Source of the DNA: JADKHR01 sp041917295
GTDB lineage: Bacteria; Elusimicrobiota; Elusimicrobia; FEN-1173
Length of the DNA stretch: 64,000 nucleotides
Direction of reading: 5' to 3'
Assembly (NCBI GenBank): GCA_041917295.1
Contig: JAYRXX010000038.1
Coordinates: 41,603-105,602, forward strand
Shown: one piece after another, positions 59,978 to 64,000 of the stretch
Layout of the letters: each line of letters opens with the position of its first letter
Position numbering within the stretch: the stretch's first letter is position 1
Position numbers and translations under genes: made by a program
The notes under the pieces: model-generated
What the model was told of the DNA's origin: nothing
Database searches by the model: none
What the model saw: the letters and a program-made list of their open reading frames with translations, nothing else

Positions 59978-60270
59978 TGTTTTTCCCCCATGCGCTCAAA
60001 AACCATCTGGCCCTTAAGGTTCTTTACCTGCCTTCCGTATCGATCTTCACCACGAAGAAACGCCGGAGGGAACACAATTCCGCACCGCTTGTGGATCAAA
60101 GCAACTTCCCACCCGTCCCAGCACCGACGGCCTTCCAGGATGTCGTATGTCCGGCTTTTTGTGATAGGCCAAACCACAGAAGAGAATTGAGATACGCTCC
60201 ATTCCCGAGTTTCAAGGAAGTTCCGCATGAACCGCGCAAGCTCAGGATATCGGGGGGCAATGTCTCTCAT
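59974..60270 (-). CDS. First early gene, unknown (98 aa)
   Basis: The first minus-strand gene after the control region. Helical part (LARFMRNFLETREWSVSQFSS) then KSRTYDILEGRRCWDGWEVAL, which might be a helix-turn-helix. Position equals that of cro-type regulators, but no family is certain. GAGGAGT precedes ATG 60270. Confidence 0.6.
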   Translation of the reverse strand: MRDIAPRYPELARFMRNFLETREWSVSQFSSVVWPITKSRTYDILEGRRCWDGWEVALIHKRCGIVFPPAFLRGEDRYGRQVKNLKGQMVFERMGEKQ

Positions 60271-60365
60271 TTACAAGACTCCTCGACGGAAATTCGGCAA
60301 CCGCCGACACCGTGTAAATTTCGGCCACTGCCGACTTGCCACACAAAAAAATTTTGGGCATGATC

Positions 60366-60408
60366 AAAGAAAACCCCCGCTCTCCTGGATGAGGCAGGAA
60401 AGCGGGGG
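60366..60408 (-). terminator. Strong intrinsic terminator in early leader
   Basis: On the minus strand CCCCCGCTTTCCTG, a seven-base loop, CAGGAGAGCGGGGG, then TTTTCTTT. It lies between the early promoter and the first early gene, so it should attenuate early transcription unless overcome. Confidence 0.85.
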
Positions 60409-60450
60409 CAGGGAGTGCGCTTGATCTCGTTGGTGAAAACCGCCGGCACG

Positions 60451-60542
60451 AAGGAACCCTCCAAGGCTCTGGACGTGCCGGGGCAAAGCAAAGCCCGATC
60501 TCCGCTTGCTTCAGAGGTCGGGCACATTATGGAGGGTTCCTT
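60451..60542. ncRNA. Highly structured 92-nt element in prophage control region
   Basis: A perfect 13-bp outer stem AAGGAACCCTCCA (60451-60463) / TGGAGGGTTCCTT (60530-60542). Inside are GTGCC (60475-60479)/GGCAC (60521-60525), a hairpin GGGC-aaagcaaa-GCCC (60480-60495) and CCGATCTC/GAGGTCGG with one wobble, giving a branched fold. No open frame. It can fold as RNA of either strand; on the minus strand it lies in the early leader between promoter and terminator. Confidence 0.6.
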
Positions 60543-60576
60543 GTTTCATTTTTTGAGCCTTTTTTTGCTAAAGTTA

Positions 60577-60626
60577 CGGACGAGACTTCGCGGTTTCGCC
60601 CGTTCGCGGGAGGCGTCCGCTTTTTT
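60577..60626 (+). terminator. Plus-strand terminator facing the repressor region
   Basis: CGGAC (60577-60581) pairs with GTCCG (60615-60619), with inner pairings (CGCC / GGCG), followed by TTTTTT (60621-60626). It would stop plus-strand RNA that includes the structured element before it reaches the repressor promoter. Confidence 0.55.
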
Positions 60627-60670
60627 GTTGCGCCTCTAAATCGTTCGGTGCTTTGTTCGGCTACAGGGTA

Positions 60671-60699
60671 AGTATGCAATAACTTTCGAAAGTTGTCAA
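60671..60699 (-). promoter_or_regulatory. Early promoter (PR-like) with palindromic operator
   Basis: On the minus strand TTGACA (60699-60694), 17 bases, CATACT (60676-60671). The 14-bp perfect palindrome AACTTTCGAAAGTT (60681-60694) fills the spacer, so a bound repressor would shut the promoter. Confidence 0.75.
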
Positions 60700-60713
60700 G
60701 TCTTTTTTATATG
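60685..60713 (+). promoter_or_regulatory. Repressor promoter candidate (PRM-like), overlapping operator
   Basis: On the plus strand TTCGAA (60685-60690), 17 bases, TATATG (60708-60713). The weak -35 is within the operator palindrome. A second related site, ATGTTTCGATAT, is at 60711-60722. AAGGAG precedes the repressor start. Confidence 0.45.
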
Positions 60714-60739
60714 TTTCGATATTAAGGAGATTTCCGTCG

Positions 60740-61282
60740 ATGAGCGAAACACTTAGAGATATTTTGATAGCATGGAACAAAGGTGTTTATCGCGGAGCGC
60801 GGCGGAATCTTGCGAAGGCAATCGGTGTTAATGAGGGGACAATAAGTAATTGGTTTCTTGGGCGTGGGACGCCAAGCGAACAGGCTGTTACAAGAATGGC
60901 GCACATTTTACGCAAGGCGCCGGATCAGATCTCCTGGTTTTTCCCAAAGATCAATGACCCAAAATTACACTATGATGGGTTTAAACGAAGAGGTTTAATT
61001 GAGATCGAGCAATCGACGGGTGACTTTGGTGAATCAATTCAAGTTAATGTTTCAAAAGAGCTTGCAGATAAATTCATGGCCGTATGCAAATTTGAAAGAC
61101 GGGACGCAAACAGTCAAATGGAAATAATCCTTGAACAATGGTTCGCCCAAAGGGACAAAGCGACGGCAGACGATAATACTATCGTCCATCCATCGACGGG
61201 AAGCGTTAAGCCGGGCGTTCAACCATTCGCAACGTCACGCCATCGACGGATCGGAGAAGGTCGGCCATCCGGAAGGGCTTGA
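60740..61282 (+). CDS. Prophage repressor-like regulator (HTH plus ribbon-helix-helix-like)
   Basis: 180 residues. N-terminal HTH_XRE-like domain (RRNLAKAIGVNEGTISNWFL, about 21-40). A middle segment is followed by SIQVNVSKELADKFMAV, a ribbon-helix-helix-like stretch (about 112-128). The Arg-rich tail overlaps the convergent response-regulator gene by 77 bp. It is divergent from the early operon and lies beside the operator, so it is the probable lysogeny repressor. No peptidase domain is seen, so SOS self-cleavage is unlikely. Confidence 0.78.
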   Translation: MSETLRDILIAWNKGVYRGARRNLAKAIGVNEGTISNWFLGRGTPSEQAVTRMAHILRKAPDQISWFFPKINDPKLHYDGFKRRGLIEIEQSTGDFGESIQVNVSKELADKFMAVCKFERRDANSQMEIILEQWFAQRDKATADDNTIVHPSTGSVKPGVQPFATSRHRRIGEGRPSGRA

Positions 61283-61586
61283 ACAGGAAGGCGTCGAAAA
61301 GTTTTGATACGATGTCGCGGTCGGTGAACCGGAACCCGCTTATACCGATCACCGGGATGTCAGGGTGTTTCTTGCGAACCATGGACAGAAGGTCGCACCC
61401 GTTCATTATTGGCATTTGGTAGTCGGTGACTACAACGTCAACGGTGTCGTCGAGTTTACCAACGGCGTCAATTACCGACGTCGCCACCCGCGTGATGCAC
61501 CCGCGGGCGGTTAGATACCGTTCAAGGAGTTGTCGAGGCTCGGAGTCGTCGTCTACAATGAGGACTACTTTCGATCCGTTGAGCAT
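61206..61586 (-). CDS. Stand-alone response-regulator receiver (CheY-like)
   Basis: 126 residues, one REC domain. Acidic pocket Asp12-Asp13 (LIVDDDSEP), phospho-acceptor Asp55 (VVVTDYQMP), Ser83 (IGISGF) and Lys103-Pro104 (LFKPF) are all present. There is no output domain and no adjacent kinase. It is convergent with the repressor gene. It may be lysogenic-conversion cargo or plug into host signalling. Confidence 0.9.
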   Translation of the reverse strand: MLNGSKVVLIVDDDSEPRQLLERYLTARGCITRVATSVIDAVGKLDDTVDVVVTDYQMPIMNGCDLLSMVRKKHPDIPVIGISGFRFTDRDIVSKLFDAFLFKPFRMADLLRSVDGVTLRMVERPA

Positions 61587-61722
61587 GACCGCACCCCCGC
61601 GTTGGCCTTCCTTATAAGGATAGGCAGAATGATGCTGGTGTCAAGGGAGATTTAGCGCGTTTTCCGTCGACAGTTCAAAGATCACAAACGGAACAAAGAG
61701 AAAACAGACGGCTGAGGAACCT

Positions 61723-62241
61723 ATGATTGGTTTTGCAAAATCACTGCTGTCTATATTTTCCGGAAAGAAACAGGCAAAGAAAAAAGCCAAAAGAGAGCCG
61801 CCGGAAGTAAGGGCACGTAGGGAAGCAACGATTAAATGGGGCCGCCTAAACGCGCAACTGCTTAAGGAAATGTCCATCGGGGACGATTTTGGTTTAGCTT
61901 CGGTTTATGCCGAAATGGCGGGAGAACTCGAAGAAAGAGGGGAAAAATTTGACCACCTTACAAAACTGTCATTTGAACACAAAATAAAGGGTATTCGACG
62001 AGCGTTAACCGATTTTAAAAAATCAAGCTTTTCAAAGATCAAAATCGTAACTGCCAGGGATAACAGAACATGCGCCCATTGCCGAGAGCTGGAAGGCAAG
62101 GAGTTTGATGTTGACGATGCGATTAGATCCCCCCCCATCCCGGTCAAAGAATGTTCGACGCCTTGTTTTGGGAAAACAATCACGTGGTGCCGGTGTAACT
62201 GGGTCGCTGTTATAGAACCTAGGGAAATCGATAGGCCGTGA
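61723..62241 (+). CDS. Small protein with MuF-like C-terminal zinc motif
   Basis: 172 residues. N-terminal basic segment and helical region; the C-terminal ~65 residues (IKIVTARDNRTCAHCRELEG, then ending CRCNWVAVI) match the pattern at the end of the portal fusion (VTSRDNKVRDAHDGMDG then NCRCNVVATF). GAGG precedes the ATG. Function unclear; could be a relic or specialised head-morphogenesis/toxin-like domain. Confidence 0.65.
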   Translation: MIGFAKSLLSIFSGKKQAKKKAKREPPEVRARREATIKWGRLNAQLLKEMSIGDDFGLASVYAEMAGELEERGEKFDHLTKLSFEHKIKGIRRALTDFKKSSFSKIKIVTARDNRTCAHCRELEGKEFDVDDAIRSPPIPVKECSTPCFGKTITWCRCNWVAVIEPREIDRP

Positions 62242-62654
62242 ACCTCCGCATTGAGTTCACGGCGAACAGATCCCCGACGTTCCAGCGGGTTCTTGAAATT
62301 TGCCGTGGGCTCAACGGGTATTCCGAAAAGGTTATGCCATCGGGGACGGTTTACGGCGTGACATTCAACGACGACGAAATATGGAGCGCGGAGGCCATCC
62401 GGGACATGGTTCACAAATGGAAGGGGACGGCCTACTACATTGACGGGAAACTTGTCTCGGGGCTGATCGGGTTTCGATTCATTTGGGACGAAGCCCGCAA
62501 AGAATGGGAACGGGTCATGGGCGCTCAAAAAGGATACGCATTCGACCCGCTAAAAGGGCCGGACGGGGGAGCCGTAAACGAAAGGTTGACGTTCGCCAAA
62601 GACATTATCGCCGCCCAGCGGGTGGACGGGAACGCCATCGGCTTTAAAGATTGA
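62238..62654 (+). CDS. Unknown protein, coupled to MuF-like gene
   Basis: 138 residues starting GTG 62238 that overlaps the upstream stop (GTGA). Mixed alpha/beta (NLRIEFTANRSPTFQRVLEI; GTVYGVTFNDDEIWSAEAIRD; WKGTAYYIDGKLVSGLIGF). No family recognised. Coupling suggests it acts with the preceding protein. Confidence 0.6.
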   Translation: MNLRIEFTANRSPTFQRVLEICRGLNGYSEKVMPSGTVYGVTFNDDEIWSAEAIRDMVHKWKGTAYYIDGKLVSGLIGFRFIWDEARKEWERVMGAQKGYAFDPLKGPDGGAVNERLTFAKDIIAAQRVDGNAIGFKD

Positions 62655-62729
62655 CCTGGCTTTTTTTGTCGCGCCGAATTGATAATTTTATGGTGTGGGT
62701 TCTTGGAAACATTTTAAACGGGGTGACTC

Positions 62730-63791
62730 GTGCCGTCAGTCTGGTTAGAAAGCCGCCGCGCCCGGGGGGGGCGCACGTGGATTGTCCGGTGGGAGTCCGT
62801 CCGTGCCGGGGTTCGCGCCCGGGGGGCCAAGGCCTGCGGGCCAAATAAGGCCATAGCGGAGCGGTTTAAGGCCCGAAAAACGGACGAACTGAACGCCGAC
62901 CGCCTCGGGGTTGACCGCCCGGTGGTCGATGTTGGATGGGACGAATTTGCCGAGGCCTACCTTGACCACTGCCGAAAGCATAAGGCCCCAAGAACTGTAA
63001 ACAATTTTGACAAACGGGCCATGGCTTTGGCCTCGGACTGGTTCCGGGGCCGCCCTCCAGCGGGGCTGACGCCACAGGACATGGCCGCTTTTGAATCAGA
63101 CCTTTTAAAGCGGTTCAACCCCACCACGGCCCACATGTGGCTCCGGGCCCTGCGGACGGCCCTGCGGTGGGGCCAGGCACACGGGTTCGTTCGAGCCGTC
63201 CCGGCGTTTCACCTCCCAATGGTTGAGAAGGCCGGGCGGGTTCTTACGGATCAAGAGATTTCGGCCATATATGAGGCCCTTCCGGCCGCCGCCCGGGGGC
63301 CGTTCGTGTTCGCCCTCCACACGGGCGTCCGGCGCGGGGAGCTTCTGGCCTTGCGCTGGGAGAGGGTCCGGAAGGCCACGGAAGGCCACTGGGAAGCTGA
63401 AATAGGCGGGATCGGCGGCCCCAAGACAAAGACGGGGCGGTCACGGGTCGTTCCGCTTCACCCGGCCGCCGTTGGCGCCCTGGGGAAGCCTGGGAAGGGG
63501 CTATGCTTCGATTCGGACGAACACCTCTCGGTTTCCGTTTCGCAAGCCGCCAAGGGCGCGGGGCTGGGGCGGGTTCGGTTCCACGACCTCCGCCACACAT
63601 GGGCCACGCGGTACATGCAGGCCACGGGAGATTTGTTCGGGTTGATGCAGTTGGGTGGATGGTCAAGTTTGGGGAGCGTGAAGGTCTACCAACACCTCAC
63701 GAGTGCGCGGAAAATGTCCGCGTTTTTGGTAAACTACCCCCCAATCTCCCCACTTCAAAAAGTAGCGTCATCGACGGAAAACAAGGCGTAA
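62730..63791 (+). CDS. int: Tyrosine-recombinase integrase
   Basis: 353 residues, GTG start after GGGGTGA. An N-terminal arm-binding part (SVWLESRRARGGRTWIVRW) is followed by a core-binding domain (about 65-160) and the catalytic domain: Arg201 (TGVRRGELL), His285 and Arg288 (FHDLRHTWA), Trp311 in GGWSS, nucleophile Tyr320 (VKVYQHL). All active-site residues are present. The gene ends 5 bp before attR and its end carries arm-type repeats. Confidence 0.95.
   Translation: MPSVWLESRRARGGRTWIVRWESVRAGVRARGAKACGPNKAIAERFKARKTDELNADRLGVDRPVVDVGWDEFAEAYLDHCRKHKAPRTVNNFDKRAMALASDWFRGRPPAGLTPQDMAAFESDLLKRFNPTTAHMWLRALRTALRWGQAHGFVRAVPAFHLPMVEKAGRVLTDQEISAIYEALPAAARGPFVFALHTGVRRGELLALRWERVRKATEGHWEAEIGGIGGPKTKTGRSRVVPLHPAAVGALGKPGKGLCFDSDEHLSVSVSQAAKGAGLGRVRFHDLRHTWATRYMQATGDLFGLMQLGGWSSLGSVKVYQHLTSARKMSAFLVNYPPISPLQKVASSTENKA
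63737..63783. promoter_or_regulatory. Right att arm with candidate arm-type sites
   Basis: CCCCCCAATCTCCCCACTT (63737-63755) and CATCGACGGAAAACA (63769-63783) lie in the end of int and recur in the left arm in direct orientation. Distances to the core are 41 and 13 bp here, against 122 and 19 bp on the left. Confidence 0.6.
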
Positions 63792-63795
63792 ATCT

Positions 63796-63862
63796 TACGC
63801 TTGAGGTGCGTAAGCCGAGAGGCGTGGGGGTTCAAGTCCCCCCCCGCGCACGCTGAACATAA
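63796..63862. other. attR core (67-bp direct repeat; 3' tRNA-Leu remnant)
   Basis: Identical to 26773-26839. It is the original 3' part of tRNA-Leu, displaced by 37 kb and lacking the 5' half, so it is not a functional tRNA. Confidence 0.95.
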
Positions 63863-63958
63863 CCCCGAAGAAAAAACACCACAAACACCCCCATCGATCA
63901 ACGGATATAGCATCCGGGGACTTGAACGCCTGACCGCGCCGACCTTACGGGAGGAAAA

Positions 63959-63977
63959 GGGCCCGCCGAGCGGGCCC
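63959..63977 (-). terminator. Terminator of a gene beyond the right edge
   Basis: Hairpin GGGCCCG-ccgag-CGGGCCC with TTTTCC following on the minus strand. It probably ends a minus-strand chromosomal gene lying right of the window. Bases 63863-63958 show no gene. Confidence 0.65.
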
Positions 63978-64000
63978 GTCAGCGGTCAGGCCGGCCTGGA

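Larger units (their letters stand above)
26773..63862. mobile_element. Complete siphovirus-like prophage (about 37.0 kb)
   Basis: It is bounded by a 67-bp perfect direct repeat (26773-26839 and 63796-63862) derived from tRNA-Leu; one repeat to the other spans 37,023 bp. It contains integrase, repressor, early DNA metabolism, packaging, HK97-type head, long-tail and lysis modules in the classic order, almost all on the minus strand with 4-bp start/stop overlaps. None of the core genes is visibly broken, so it may be inducible. The long tape-measure protein, tail tube and tail terminator indicate a long non-contractile tail; no sheath gene is seen. Confidence 0.95.

Noticed and set aside
63796..63862. 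Second tRNA-Leu
   Set aside because: Only the 3' part is present; it is the attR repeat.

Overview
The window joins about 26.8 kb of bacterial chromosome to a nearly complete 37 kb tailed-phage prophage; only 138 bp of chromosome follow it. The host looks like a Gram-negative bacterium: it carries a patatin fused to an Omp85-type outer-membrane barrel, SecG, and a SUF operon with the SufU scaffold. A 1145-residue protein that may be a PPi-dependent PEP carboxykinase, together with the overall mix, would fit an under-sampled lineage (Elusimicrobiota/Omnitrophota-like). That placement is a weak inference, and no rRNA gene is present to test it.

Chromosome, minus strand unless stated. A chain of alcohol dehydrogenase, cysteine desulfurase, SulP transporter and the large PEPCK-like protein (300-7704). 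A probable operon fur, feoB, DtxR-type regulator with FeoA domain, DnaQ-like exonuclease, TerC protein and ADP-forming acyl-CoA ligase/acetyltransferase (15607 down to 7942). tRNA-Arg(ACG), a patatin/Omp85 protein and tRNA-Gly(GCC). A 51-bp tandem repeat and a palindromic element (18256-18525). A SUF iron-sulfur operon: Rrf2 regulator, sufC, sufB, sufD, Rieske protein, sufS, sufU, MIP18/DUF59 protein (24959 down to 18578). On the plus strand follow pgk, secG and tRNA-Leu(GAG).

Prophage (26773-63862). It sits in tRNA-Leu and is bounded by a 67-bp perfect direct repeat. The plus-strand integrase ends 5 bp before attR. A divergent promoter/operator region (about 60670-60713) separates a plus-strand repressor from a long minus-strand programme. 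Early genes run from 60270 to 50144: DNA-binding proteins, a Lar-like protein, YqaJ exonuclease and RecT, an HNH endonuclease, a replication initiator, a DnaC-like loader, VRR-NUC and many small proteins. Two tandem terminators follow. Late genes are HK97-type: terminase, portal-MuF fusion, protease, capsid, connectors, tail tube, tail chaperones, tape measure, tail tip, two paralogous fibre proteins and a lysis cassette. The gene order indicates a siphovirus-like phage; all core modules look intact.

The most unusual parts are: (i) a highly structured RNA-like element in the early control region, flanked by terminators, combined with terminators directly before the first early gene and before the late operon, suggesting control by antitermination; (ii) the HNH locus (about 54955-56313), with a hairpin motif present three times, a 200-bp hexanucleotide repeat and non-coding-looking flanks; (iii) a 12-bp repeat array encoding an Ala/Trp-rich protein; (iv) cargo-like genes near the integrase, including a stand-alone response-regulator receiver and a small MuF-like zinc protein.
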